Of a stretch of DNA of 64,000 nt, positions 42,059 to 51,021 are shown in pieces. Both the position numbers and the translations under genes were made by a program. The stretch is from positions 635 through 64,634 of the forward strand of contig NZ_DDHJ01000025.1 in assembly GCF_002338065.1 (NCBI RefSeq). Direction: 5' to 3'. The number at the start of each line of letters is the position of its first letter. Positions within the stretch are counted from its first letter, which is position 1. Under the pieces are notes generated by a model. It was not told the origin of the DNA. It did not search any database and saw only the letters and a program-made list of their open reading frames with translations. This DNA comes from Pseudomonas sp. UBA1879. Lineage in GTDB: Bacteria; Pseudomonadota; Gammaproteobacteria; Pseudomonadales; Pseudomonadaceae.

Positions 42059-43096
42059 TTACTCAGACGGCAACGCCAACCGCTGTCCAGCCATGTGCAG
42101 CGACAACAGGCTCAAACTGTTCCACACCGATCCTTGGGCCTGGCCTTTGATCTGCGCATCAATATGCTGGGCGTCTATCAACAGCTGTGCCCAGCGTCGG
42201 GCGGAGTGGCGTTGCAGGGCCTTACTCATTAACGGTTTGCGCTTGTCCCATATCGGCGGGCGGGCCTGGCTGAACGCTTTGTCGAGCGGTACGCCTTGGC
42301 TGTATTGCAACGCCAGGTTCGCCAGCACGCGCAACTCGCGAGACAGCGCCCAGAGAATCACGGGCGGCTCGACACCTTCGCCGCGCAAGCCTTCCAGCAT
42401 GCGTAGTGCGTGAGAGGCCTCGCCGTTGAGGATCGCATCGGTCAGGCCGAATACATCGAAGCGCGCACTGTCGGCCACGGCCGCCTGCACGGTTTCGACG
42501 GTGATCTGGCCTTGCTCGGCCATCAGCTTGAGCTTTTCGATCTCCTGGGCGGCGGCGAGCAAGTTGCCTTCCACCCTGGCTGCAATCAGCTCCACCGCAT
42601 CGGGACTGGCCGCCAGCCCGGCCTGCGCCAGACGCTGGCGAATCCACTGCGGGAGTTGGCCGGCATCCACGGGCCAGATTTGCACGAATTGGGTGTGCTG
42701 CCCCTCGACCAGTGCCTTGCCCCACTTGGTCTTCTGCGCAGCGCCGTCCAGTTTTGGCAGGCTGATCAGCAGCAAGGTGTCTTCCGCCGGACGACCACAG
42801 TACTCCAGCAACGCAGCGGCGCCTTTGTCCCCCGGTTTGCCGGAAGGCAGGCGCAGCTCCAGCAGGCGTCGTTCAGCGAACAGCGACATGCTGGCCCCGG
42901 CTTGCAGCAGAGTGCCCCAATCGAAATTCGAATCGGCGCTGAACACCTGACGCTCATCGAAACCCTGCTGACGCGCAGCCGAGCGAATGGCGTCGCACGC
43001 TTCCTGACATTGCAGCGGGTCATCGCCGCTGACGATGTAGACAGGCGACAACGCACCTTGAAGGTGTTTGGAAAGCTGGGCGGGGGCGAGTTTCAT
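42059..43096 (-). CDS. holA: DNA polymerase III subunit delta
   Basis: 345-residue clamp-loader subunit that opens the beta sliding clamp. The N-terminal region YIVSGDDPLQCQEACDAIR is typical of delta; a weakened ATPase fold without a working P loop follows, and the C-terminal collar domain is about 210-340. It lies 42 bp downstream of lptE in the leftward leuS-lptE-holA string. Confidence 0.94.
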   Translation of the reverse strand: MKLAPAQLSKHLQGALSPVYIVSGDDPLQCQEACDAIRSAARQQGFDERQVFSADSNFDWGTLLQAGASMSLFAERRLLELRLPSGKPGDKGAAALLEYCGRPAEDTLLLISLPKLDGAAQKTKWGKALVEGQHTQFVQIWPVDAGQLPQWIRQRLAQAGLAASPDAVELIAARVEGNLLAAAQEIEKLKLMAEQGQITVETVQAAVADSARFDVFGLTDAILNGEASHALRMLEGLRGEGVEPPVILWALSRELRVLANLALQYSQGVPLDKAFSQARPPIWDKRKPLMSKALQRHSARRWAQLLIDAQHIDAQIKGQAQGSVWNSLSLLSLHMAGQRLALPSE

Positions 43097-43138
43097 GGGT
43101 CAGAAAAGATCAGGGCCGGCGAACCGGCCCTGATGCCA

Positions 43139-43744
43139 TCACTTGGACGGGATTTCGATCGGAGACTGTTGCGGCGTCTCGTCACGAATACGTTGAGCAG
43201 CGGCTTCGGCATCGGCCTGGGCACGAGCGGCGGCGTCAGCCTTGGCTTGCAGTTCGTCCAGACGTTGCGGTGACAGTTGCTGCAGGCGCGCAATCAACTT
43301 CTGCACCAGGTCGCTGCGTATCTCTTTGCGGATCTGCTCGGCTTCCTGATCGGAGCCAATCAAGTTGTTGCCGTCGTGCACGTAGGTTTTGGTGGACTGT
43401 ACGTTGTCATCGAGCAGCAGAACGTTCTTGGTGCCGAGGATTTCGTATTTCACCACGGTGGTCAGCTCATACTCGGCCGAGTTGCCGGAGCCTGCGTAAC
43501 TCGCGGTGCGCTGACTCTCGTCTTCGCGGGCGAGGAACAGTTTGTACTGCGCGCCGGTGTAAACGTGTACGCCGCTGTTGCTCAGCGTGTTTTTCAAGTC
43601 CGTGACGACCTGGCCGTAGGCGTCGCGGGCGCTGACATCCAGTTCCTTGATCGACAAGGCGTTGGTGCCCGTGCCGCGCAGCTGGAAACCGCAGGCGCTC
43701 AGCAATACCGCGAGGCCCATTACCAGCAGATTGCGTTTGATCAT
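43139..43744 (-). CDS. lptE: LPS-assembly lipoprotein LptE
   Basis: 201-residue outer-membrane lipoprotein that plugs the LptD barrel and helps place lipopolysaccharide at the surface. The signal peptide ends in a lipobox (LLSAC, Cys about 18), then GFQLRGTGTNALSIKELDVSA. The C-terminus is rich in alanine, arginine and glutamine, likely helical. It follows leuS after an 88-bp gap with two hairpins. Confidence 0.92.
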   Translation of the reverse strand: MIKRNLLVMGLAVLLSACGFQLRGTGTNALSIKELDVSARDAYGQVVTDLKNTLSNSGVHVYTGAQYKLFLAREDESQRTASYAGSGNSAEYELTTVVKYEILGTKNVLLLDDNVQSTKTYVHDGNNLIGSDQEAEQIRKEIRSDLVQKLIARLQQLSPQRLDELQAKADAAARAQADAEAAAQRIRDETPQQSPIEIPSK

Positions 43745-43769
43745 CTTGTTGCTCCCCTTGAATCCGTTT

Positions 43770-43824
43770 GAGCCCGAAGTGCGGGCTCTGGAAGTGTGTT
43801 GGGCGCCTGACCGTGCCAGGCGCC
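43770..43824 (-). other. Two hairpins between leuS and lptE
   Basis: GAGCCCG/CGGGCTC (43770-43788) and GGCGCCTG/CAGGCGCC (43802-43824). Neither is followed by T-rich sequence, so partial read-through or mRNA processing between leuS and lptE is more likely than full termination. Confidence 0.5.
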
Positions 43825-43832
43825 TGATCCAA

Positions 43833-46439
43833 TCAGCTGGCGACGATGTTCACCAATTTGCCGGGTACGACGATCACTTTGCGAATCGTCAGGCCGTCGA
43901 TGAAACGCAGCACGTTTTCGTTGGTCCGGGCGGCGGCTTCGACATCCTCGCGGCTGGCGCTGGCAGGCATCTCGATCTGACCGCGCAGCTTGCCGTTGAC
44001 CTGTACCACCAGTTGCAGCGTGTCTTGCACCAGTGCGGACTCATCCACCGCTGGCCAGCCGGCGTCGATGACCGGATCGGCGTGGCCCAGTGCGTTCCAC
44101 AGCTCATGGCTGATGTGCGGCGTGATCGGGGCCAGCAGCAGGGCAACGGTCTCCAGACCTTCCTGCAACAGCGCGCGATCCTGCTGCGACGCCGTTAGGG
44201 CTTTTTCAAGCACGTTCATCAACGTCATCACCTGGGCGATGGCAGTGTTGAATTTGTGGTGCTGCCCCACGTCCTGACCGGCTTGTTTGATCGCCAGGTG
44301 AATCGCACGGCGAACGGCTTTTTGATCGTCGGACAGGGTGGCCTTGTCGAGCGCGGCCGGCAGACCGGCGCTGACGTGGGCCTGGGCCAGACGCCATACG
44401 CGCTTGAGGAAGCGGTGCGAGCCTTCGACGCCGGAGTCGGACCACTCCAGGCTCATGTCAGGCGGCGAGGCGAACATCATGAACAGACGGCAGGTGTCGG
44501 CACCGTACTGGTCAATCATCGATTGCGGATCAACGCCGTTATTCTTCGACTTGGCCATCTTCTCGATGCCACCGATTTCCACCGGCAGGCCGTCGGCAAT
44601 CAGCTTGGCGCCGATGATCTTGGCCTTGCTGTCGCGTTCGAACTCGACGTCAGCCGGGTTGAACCAAGTCTTGCTGCCGTTGGCTTCCAGACGATAGAAG
44701 GTCTCGGCGACCACCATGCCCTGAGTCAGCAGGTTCTTGAACGGCTCGTTGGAACTGACCAGGCCTTCATCGCGCATCAGTTTGTGAAAGAAGCGCGCGT
44801 ACAGCAGGTGCAGGATCGCGTGTTCGATACCGCCGATGTACTGATCGACCGGCAGCCAGTGGTTCGCGGCCTTCGGGTCGACCATGCCGCCTTCGTAGTG
44901 AGGCGAGGCGTAGCGGGCGAAGTACCAGGACGACTCGACGAAGGTGTCCATGGTGTCGGTTTCGCGCTTGGCCGGTGCGCCGCATTTCGGGCAGGTGCAC
45001 TCGTAGAACTCAGGCATGCGCGCGAGGGGCGAACCGGCGCCATCCGGTACGACGTCTTCCGGCAGCTTGACCGGCAGTTGGTCTTCAGGGACCGGCACGT
45101 CGCCGCAGCTATCGCAATGAATGATCGGGATCGGGCAGCCCCAGTAGCGCTGACGGCTGATGCCCCAGTCGCGGAGACGGAACTGGGTGCGCGATTTGCC
45201 GAGGTCTTTCCTGGCCAGTGCGGCTTCGATGGCGTCAAAAGCGCCCGCGAAGTCCAGACCGTCGAACTCGCCGGAGTTGATCAGCACGCCGTGCTCGTTG
45301 TACGCATCCTGCCACGGGGCGGGTGTTTCATCCCCTGCGCTGGTGCGCACGACCGGCTTGACCGGCAGGTTGTACTTGGTGGCGAATTCGAAATCGCGCT
45401 CGTCGTGAGCAGGTACGGCCATGACCGCGCCGTCGCCGTAGTGCATCAGCACGTAGTTGGCGACCCACACCGGCAGCTTCTCGCCGGTCAGTGGGTGCAA
45501 GACGAAAAGAGACGTAGGAACGCCTTTTTTCTCTTGAGTGGCAACGTCGGCTTCCGCCACGCTGCCGCTCTTGCATTCGTTGATGAACGCTTGCAGCTCT
45601 TGATTGTTCTGGGCGGCGAGTGTCGCCAAGGGGTGTTCCGCAGCCACCGCCACGTACGTTGCGCCCATCAGCGTGTCGGCGCGGGTGGTGAAGACTTTCA
45701 GGGCACCGGCTTCGCCGATGGACGCCTGGTCGTACGGGAACTGCACTTCCATGCCGCGGGACTTGCCGATCCAGTTGCGCTGCATGGTCTTGACCTGTTC
45801 AGGCCAGCCCGGCAATTCGTCGAGGCTCTCCAGCAGCTCATCGGCGTAGGCCGTGATCTTGAAGTAGTACATCGGGATTTCGCGTTTCTCGATCACCGCG
45901 CCCGAACGCCAGCCACGGCCGTCGATCACTTGCTCGTTGGCCAGAACGGTCTGATCGACCGGGTCCCAGTTCACGGTGCCGTTCTTGCGGTAGATCACGC
46001 CTTTCTCGAACAGGCGCGTGAACAGCCATTGTTCCCAGCGGTAATAATCAGGCTTGCAGGTCGTGACTTCACGTGACCAGTCGATCGCCAGGCCCAGGCT
46101 CTTGAGCTGGGTCTTCATGTAGGCGATGTTTTCGTAGGTCCACTTGGCGGGAGCGACGTTGTTCTTCATCGCGGCGTTTTCCGCCGGCATCCCGAACGCG
46201 TCCCAGCCCATGGGTTGCAGCACATTCTTGCCCTGCATGCGCTGATAGCGGGCGATCACGTCACCGATGGTGTAGTTGCGCACGTGCCCCATGTGTAGCT
46301 TGCCGCTTGGGTAAGGGAACATCGACAGGCAATAGTAGGTGTCCTTGCCTGGCTGTTCACTGACTTCAAAGGACTTTTGCTCTTCCCAGAAGGTCTGGGC
46401 GGCGGCTTCGATTTCGCGGGGCTGATAGAGTTCGTGCAT
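43833..46439 (-). CDS. leuS: Leucyl-tRNA synthetase
   Basis: 868-residue class I synthetase charging leucine to its tRNAs, with an editing domain that removes misacylated products. The HIGH-type motif reads HMGHVRN near residue 50. The signature loop reads KMAKSKNNG in place of KMSKS, a variant I believe is usual in Pseudomonas. The editing region (about 220-420) contains TTRADTLMGATYVAVA and a DERD segment. Zinc-binding cysteines are present in YECTCPKCG. The full expected length is present. Confidence 0.97.
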   Translation of the reverse strand: MHELYQPREIEAAAQTFWEEQKSFEVSEQPGKDTYYCLSMFPYPSGKLHMGHVRNYTIGDVIARYQRMQGKNVLQPMGWDAFGMPAENAAMKNNVAPAKWTYENIAYMKTQLKSLGLAIDWSREVTTCKPDYYRWEQWLFTRLFEKGVIYRKNGTVNWDPVDQTVLANEQVIDGRGWRSGAVIEKREIPMYYFKITAYADELLESLDELPGWPEQVKTMQRNWIGKSRGMEVQFPYDQASIGEAGALKVFTTRADTLMGATYVAVAAEHPLATLAAQNNQELQAFINECKSGSVAEADVATQEKKGVPTSLFVLHPLTGEKLPVWVANYVLMHYGDGAVMAVPAHDERDFEFATKYNLPVKPVVRTSAGDETPAPWQDAYNEHGVLINSGEFDGLDFAGAFDAIEAALARKDLGKSRTQFRLRDWGISRQRYWGCPIPIIHCDSCGDVPVPEDQLPVKLPEDVVPDGAGSPLARMPEFYECTCPKCGAPAKRETDTMDTFVESSWYFARYASPHYEGGMVDPKAANHWLPVDQYIGGIEHAILHLLYARFFHKLMRDEGLVSSNEPFKNLLTQGMVVAETFYRLEANGSKTWFNPADVEFERDSKAKIIGAKLIADGLPVEIGGIEKMAKSKNNGVDPQSMIDQYGADTCRLFMMFASPPDMSLEWSDSGVEGSHRFLKRVWRLAQAHVSAGLPAALDKATLSDDQKAVRRAIHLAIKQAGQDVGQHHKFNTAIAQVMTLMNVLEKALTASQQDRALLQEGLETVALLLAPITPHISHELWNALGHADPVIDAGWPAVDESALVQDTLQLVVQVNGKLRGQIEMPASASREDVEAAARTNENVLRFIDGLTIRKVIVVPGKLVNIVAS

Positions 46440-46742
46440 GGCTACTTTTGGCTAAAGATTGGTGACCCTTGACCTCTTCGCTGCCGTCCCGGACTGGAGG
46501 GGTGTCGCGTGTCAGGCGGTGCCTTTGCCAACGCGACGGGTTCGAACCCGGAGGAGCGGAAGTGGAATAACAGGAAGCGCCGTAGCATACATGAGGGCAG
46601 ACTATCGAGGGAAACCTTTGATTGCATGGCTGATGCTCTCCAACCCACGTCAATCGCCGTTGGTCGCGGCATCGCGCCGGTTTTTGCAGTGCCGCTAAGC
46701 TCACTGTCGAGGGTATGTGGTTATCTTCAGTGAGGTGGACGG
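46440..46742. other. Intergenic region between leuS and a divergent small gene
   Basis: 303 bp containing divergent promoters for leuS and the gene at 46743. A 15-bp palindrome CCGGGTTCGAACCCG-like stretch (about 46543-46557) resembles a tRNA T arm, but a tRNA cannot be folded here. No coding sequence is convincing. Confidence 0.5.
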
Positions 46743-47114
46743 ATGGCAGAGCTGCGGCACCAAGTAAATAAACCTGATCTGTATGACCGTTTGATTGATC
46801 GTCTGGGGCTAGCCCTGGACATGGCGAAAACAGCAGTCCGGCTTCGCAATGAATACCCCGCCGAACTGGAACTTCGCGGGTTGAGCCACGCAGAGTTTCA
46901 GTTGATCGAGGCTTATCTGGATCGCAAGGAAGTCGTTGTCGAAGAGGGCGCACTGAATATCAAGCAGGGCAGTGCCAGTCATTCCCGGGAGCCTTCGGAG
47001 CCGATTCGCGGCCCGCGGCCCTCAACCAACGTCATCTGGTTGAAGGATCAGCGTCGCGCCAAGGTATCGGCAAAGTTGAGTCGCTACAGTTCCAGTAAAC
47101 ATTTCAAGCGGTAA
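46743..47114 (+). CDS. Hypothetical small basic protein, unrecognised
   Basis: 123-residue protein with a GAGGTGG ribosome site just before ATG 46743. Residues about 5-75 look helical (RLGLALDMAKTAVRLRNEYPAELELRGLS, then AEFQLIEAYLDRKEVV) and the C-terminus is basic and serine-rich. I do not recognise a characterised family; it may be a Pseudomonas-specific protein, since a small unknown gene lies in this position beside leuS in related genomes. No signal peptide or membrane segment is seen. Confidence 0.65.
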   Translation: MAELRHQVNKPDLYDRLIDRLGLALDMAKTAVRLRNEYPAELELRGLSHAEFQLIEAYLDRKEVVVEEGALNIKQGSASHSREPSEPIRGPRPSTNVIWLKDQRRAKVSAKLSRYSSSKHFKR

Positions 47115-47201
47115 CGTGTACGGGTTCCATTCCCGTCTGATTAAGCATTGTTGCTTAGCGTCAATCCTTCTAGGCTTCGGGGCATCTTCTGGAGATGCCC
47201 G

Positions 47202-47963
47202 ATGCCTTTTCGTTACGCCATCAAAAACCTGCTGCTGCCCCCCGGCATCTTTCTTCTTGTTCTGTTGTGCGCCTGGTGGCTGAGATCGGCCAGGCCGCGT
47301 CTGGCGCGGGCGCTGTTCGTGGTTGGGCTGGGCGGTGTGTGGCTGACCAGCCTGCCGATCGTGGTGGAGTGGTCGGCCAAGGGCATCGAACGTCTGCCGC
47401 CATTGCAGCAGGATCAGTGGGCGACGCTGGCGCAGCGTGCTGACGCCATCGTGGTGCTGGGGTCGGGGCGCGAGCGTAAGGATCCGAGCTGGGGCACAGA
47501 CATTCCCACCGGCACGGCCCTTGAGCGGATGCGGTATGCCGCGCGTCTGGCCAAGGCTTCAGGGCTGCCGATCCTGACCACCGGCGGGCTCCATTACGGT
47601 GAGCCGCCAAGTGAGGCGGCGATCATGGCTGATGCATTACGCGATGATTTTGGGGTGACTGTGCGATGGCAAGAGGGTGAAAGCCGCACGACCTGGGAAA
47701 ACGCGACCATGACGGCCGCAGTGTTGCAGCCTCTGGGGATCAAGCGAGTGGTGGTGGTGACGCAGGCCTGGCACATGCCGCGTTCGGTCTGGAGTTTCCA
47801 GAAAGCGGGGTTCGACGTCGTGCCGGCGCCCGTCGGGTTTTTAAGCGTGGACAACGCCAGGCCGTTCGGCGGCTGGCTCCCCGAATCCCGAGCCGTGTGG
47901 CAGATGGGGCAGTTGATCAATGAAGCGGCGGGGTGGGTGGGGTATCGGATGTTTTACCGGTAA
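47202..47963 (+). CDS. ElyC/SanA/YdcF-family (DUF218) envelope protein
   Basis: 253-residue inner-membrane protein. Two N-terminal membrane segments (LLPPGIFLLVLLCAWWL and ALFVVGLGGVWLTSLPIVV) are followed by a DUF218 domain (about 75-235), with DAIVVLGSGRERKD, the acidic GESRTTWENA and VTQAWHMPRSVWSF. E. coli ElyC affects undecaprenyl-phosphate use and cell-wall integrity. GGAGA lies 8 bp upstream of ATG 47202. The gene ends at a family C REP pair and faces lnt. Confidence 0.87.
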   Translation: MPFRYAIKNLLLPPGIFLLVLLCAWWLRSARPRLARALFVVGLGGVWLTSLPIVVEWSAKGIERLPPLQQDQWATLAQRADAIVVLGSGRERKDPSWGTDIPTGTALERMRYAARLAKASGLPILTTGGLHYGEPPSEAAIMADALRDDFGVTVRWQEGESRTTWENATMTAAVLQPLGIKRVVVVTQAWHMPRSVWSFQKAGFDVVPAPVGFLSVDNARPFGGWLPESRAVWQMGQLINEAAGWVGYRMFYR

Positions 47964-47970
47964 CCCGACA

Positions 47971-48108
47971 CTGTAGGAGCGTGGCTTGTCCCGCGATCTG
48001 CCGGGCACCGGCAGCAAAACCGGCGTTCCGGCTATGTCAGACAAATCACGACGGCAGGGTTTGCTTCCGCTACGCGCCAGATCGCGGGACAAGCCACGCT
48101 CCTACAGA
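47971..48108. repeat. REP pair, family C
   Basis: CTGTAGGAGCGTGGCTTGTC and GACAAGCCACGCTCCTACAG, perfectly inverted, with further pairing of the inner CGCGATCTG and CAGATCGCG arms. It separates the convergent elyC-like and lnt genes. Confidence 0.9.
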
Positions 48109-48121
48109 TATGCGCGACTCA

Positions 48122-49642
48122 TCAAACCGTCTTGGAAACCCGGCTCGCCAGCAGCGCCCAGCCCACCAGCAACACAGACAAGATGATCAGCGGCCAGGAA
48201 CGCCAATGCAGGTACGGGGTGAGGTTTTGCATCGGCGTGACTTCGCCGTACATCACCGCCCGTTCGAACTGCGGCACGGTGGTGGTGATCTCGCCGAACG
48301 GGTCGATCAGCGCGCTTTTGCCATTGTTGGTGGCGCGGATCATCCAGCGGCCGGCTTCCAGCGCGCGCATTTGCGCCATCTGCAGGTGTTGGAGCGGGCC
48401 GATGGAGGTGCCGAACCACGTGTCGTTGCTCACCGTCAGCAACAGATCGCTTTGTGCCGAAAGCCCGGCGGCGAACTCCGGATACACCACTTCGTAGCAA
48501 ATGAACGGCGCGATCTCGTAACCTTTGGCTTGCAGCAGCGCCTGTTCAGCCGGACCGCGCGCGAAGTCGGACATGGGCAGATCGAAGAAGGTGATCAGCC
48601 CGCGCAGCACATCCTGCAATGGCACGTATTCACCAAAGGGCACCAGCTTCTGCTTCAGATACGTGCCGTCGCCTTCGCCTGTCACCGTGATGGCGTTGTA
48701 GTAACGGAATTCCCCACGTCCGCCTTTCTGCCGCAGCGGCACGCCGGTGATCAGCGCCGAATCCCGATCCGCCGCAAATTTACCCATCATCGACAGGTAG
48801 CCTTCAACCGATTCCTTGAGTACCGGCACCGCCGTTTCGGGCCAGATGATCAGGTCGGCTTTTTGCGAGGTGAACGTCATGTCGCGGTAGAGCGCCAATT
48901 GGGCATTCAGCGCAGCAGGGTCCCATTTCATGCTCTGCTCGACATTACCCTGCATGGCCGCGACTTTCAGCGGGGCGCTGGAAGGCTCGGTCCACGCGTG
49001 ATTTTTCAGCGCCAGGCCGATCACCCAAGGCGCCAGCAACAGCGCGACGCCCGCAGCCAGGAAGCTTCTCCGCGCGCGCAACCGGGGCAGGTTGCACAGC
49101 AATGCCGCAGTCAGCGCCAGACTGAACGAGATCAGCCACATCCCCCCCAGCGGTGCGAGGCCTTTGAGCGGGCCGTCGAGCTGGCTGTAGCCGGAATAGA
49201 GCCACGGGAAACCAGTGAGAAACCAGCCGCGAAACATCTCTTGACCGAACCACAGTGCGGCGAACGCAAGGGCATCGGCCAAGGGCGCTTCGTTGCGGCG
49301 AATCCAGCGTGCCCAGAGCCAGGCGGGAAGGGCAAAGAAAAAGGCCACCGAGGCGCAAAACAGCACCATCAGGAACCCGGCCAGCCAGACCGGCGCTTCG
49401 CCGTAGGTGTGAATGCTGACGTAGATCCAGCTGGTGCCGCCGCCGAACAGGCCGAATCCGTAACACCAGCCCCGCCACAACGCCTGACGTGGTTTCAGGT
49501 CGCGCAGTCCGAGGTAGAACATCACCAGCGCAACGATCGCCAGTGGCCAGATATCGAACGGCGCCAAGGCCAGGGTGATCAGTGCGCCAGCCGCGACGGC
49601 CAGCAGGTTACCGGGCCAGCCGGGGCGGGTGATCCAGCGCAT
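48122..49642 (-). CDS. lnt: Apolipoprotein N-acyltransferase
   Basis: 506-residue integral membrane enzyme that adds the third acyl chain to the N-terminal cysteine of lipoproteins. About six to eight membrane segments occupy residues 1-210. The nitrilase-like periplasmic domain carries the triad Glu (IIWPETAVP), Lys (KQKLVPFGEY region) and Cys (FICYEVVYPE). A final membrane segment closes it. It is the last gene of the leftward miaB-to-lnt direction, 30 bp after corC. Confidence 0.95.
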   Translation of the reverse strand: MRWITRPGWPGNLLAVAAGALITLALAPFDIWPLAIVALVMFYLGLRDLKPRQALWRGWCYGFGLFGGGTSWIYVSIHTYGEAPVWLAGFLMVLFCASVAFFFALPAWLWARWIRRNEAPLADALAFAALWFGQEMFRGWFLTGFPWLYSGYSQLDGPLKGLAPLGGMWLISFSLALTAALLCNLPRLRARRSFLAAGVALLLAPWVIGLALKNHAWTEPSSAPLKVAAMQGNVEQSMKWDPAALNAQLALYRDMTFTSQKADLIIWPETAVPVLKESVEGYLSMMGKFAADRDSALITGVPLRQKGGRGEFRYYNAITVTGEGDGTYLKQKLVPFGEYVPLQDVLRGLITFFDLPMSDFARGPAEQALLQAKGYEIAPFICYEVVYPEFAAGLSAQSDLLLTVSNDTWFGTSIGPLQHLQMAQMRALEAGRWMIRATNNGKSALIDPFGEITTTVPQFERAVMYGEVTPMQNLTPYLHWRSWPLIILSVLLVGWALLASRVSKTV

Positions 49643-49672
49643 TTACCTTCCTTATGACAAACGGATACGACG

Positions 49673-50515
49673 TTACGAGCGCGAAATCGGACTCAGGCGC
49701 AGCAGGTGAATCCGGCGGCTGTCCGCGTTCAGAATGCGGAAACGATACGCGCCGATTTCGGTGATTTCGTTACGCTTGGGCAGATGCCCGAACGCATTCA
49801 TCACCAGGCCGCCCACGGTATCGAATTCGTCATCGGAGAACTCGCTGTCGAAGAACTCGTTGAAGCTGTCGATGGGCGTCAGTGCCTTGACCAGGAAGTC
49901 GCCGCTGGGCAGCGGTTTGATGTAGCTGTCTTCCTCGACGTCGTGTTCGTCCTCGATATCGCCGACGATCTGCTCCAGCACGTCTTCGATCGTCACCAGA
50001 CCTGCCACGCCGCCGTATTCGTCGATGACGATGGCCATGTGATTGTGGTTGGCGCGGAATTCACGCAGCAACACGTTCAGTCGCTTGGACTCCGGCACGA
50101 ATGTCGCCGGACGCAGCAGGCCCTTGATGTCACTCGCGTCGCCGTTTTCCTTGAGGATCAGTGGCAGCAGGTCTTTGGCTAGCAGCACGCCGAGCACGTC
50201 ATCGTGGCTTTCGCCAATCACCGGGTAGCGGGAGTGGGCCGAATCGATCACTGCTGGCAGCAGTTCGCGGGCGCTCTGGCTGGCCTTGATGCTGACCATC
50301 TGCGAGCGCGGGACCATGATGTCCCGGACCTGCAAGTCGGCGACCTGGATGGCGCCTTCGGCGATGGCCAGCGCTTCGCTGTCCAGCAGTTTGTTCTGAT
50401 GGGCTTCGCGCAGCAGCTCCAGCAGCTCCTGGCGGTTTTTCGGCTCATGGGCAAATGCCTGGGTCAGTTTGCCCAACCATGACTTTTGCCCGTTGCTCGA
50501 TCGGTCTTCGCTCAT
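49673..50515 (-). CDS. corC: CorC/YbeX CBS-domain protein
   Basis: 280-residue cytoplasmic protein with two CBS domains (about 65-190; DIMVPRSQMVSI and EYGGVAGLVTIEDVLEQIVG) and a C-terminal CorC/HlyC domain (about 200-278). Relatives affect magnesium and cobalt efflux and, in the YbeX case, ribosome maturation together with YbeY. It lies directly after ybeY and before lnt, the conserved order. Confidence 0.92.
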   Translation of the reverse strand: MSEDRSSNGQKSWLGKLTQAFAHEPKNRQELLELLREAHQNKLLDSEALAIAEGAIQVADLQVRDIMVPRSQMVSIKASQSARELLPAVIDSAHSRYPVIGESHDDVLGVLLAKDLLPLILKENGDASDIKGLLRPATFVPESKRLNVLLREFRANHNHMAIVIDEYGGVAGLVTIEDVLEQIVGDIEDEHDVEEDSYIKPLPSGDFLVKALTPIDSFNEFFDSEFSDDEFDTVGGLVMNAFGHLPKRNEITEIGAYRFRILNADSRRIHLLRLSPISRS

Positions 50516-50520
50516 AGCCC

Positions 50521-51021
50521 TTACTCGTGGTCCTTGCCTGGTGTTTCTGAAGGTAATGTGTCGACGATTTCGTCGTCGGCGTAAGGATCGGGATAGCCCA
50601 ACTCTGCAAGCAACTCTCGTTCCAGTGCTTCCATTTCTTCGGCTTCGTCATCGTCGATGTGATCGTAGCCCAACAAATGCAGACAGCCATGAATGACAAG
50701 GTGCGCCCAATGTGCGTCTGGCGCCTTGCCCTGTTCGGCTGCCTCGCGGGCCACGACCGGCACGCAGATCACCAGATCGCCCAACAGCGGAATATCGAGG
50801 AGTTCGTCAGGGACGTCAGCCGGGAAGGACAGCACGTTGGTGGCGTAGTCTTTGTGACGCCACGTGTTGTTCAACTCCCGCCCCTCGGTTTCATCGACCA
50901 GGCGAATGGTCATTTCCCAGTCGGCCGCGCGCTGGCGCAGGCCCATTTCACACCAGAGGCGGAATTGGGCTTCGCTGGGGGCACTGGCTTCACTGGCGAC
51001 TTGCAGATCCAGCTCAAGCAT
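50521..51021 (-). CDS. ybeY: Endoribonuclease YbeY (rRNA maturation factor)
   Basis: 166-residue zinc-dependent nuclease needed for 16S rRNA 3'-end maturation and ribosome quality control. The metal motif HGCLHLLGYDH is clear, preceded by TNVLSFPAD and LLGDLVIC. The acidic C-terminal tail is extended. ATG 51021 overlaps the phoH stop by 8 bp, so translation is coupled. Confidence 0.95.
   Translation of the reverse strand: MLELDLQVASEASAPSEAQFRLWCEMGLRQRAADWEMTIRLVDETEGRELNNTWRHKDYATNVLSFPADVPDELLDIPLLGDLVICVPVVAREAAEQGKAPDAHWAHLVIHGCLHLLGYDHIDDDEAEEMEALERELLAELGYPDPYADDEIVDTLPSETPGKDHE

Noticed and set aside
46520..46575. Possible tRNA with the T-arm-like sequence GGGTTCGAACCC
   Set aside because: On neither strand do the five T-stem base pairs form with a TTCGAAC loop, and no anticodon arm or acceptor stem with CCA is present.
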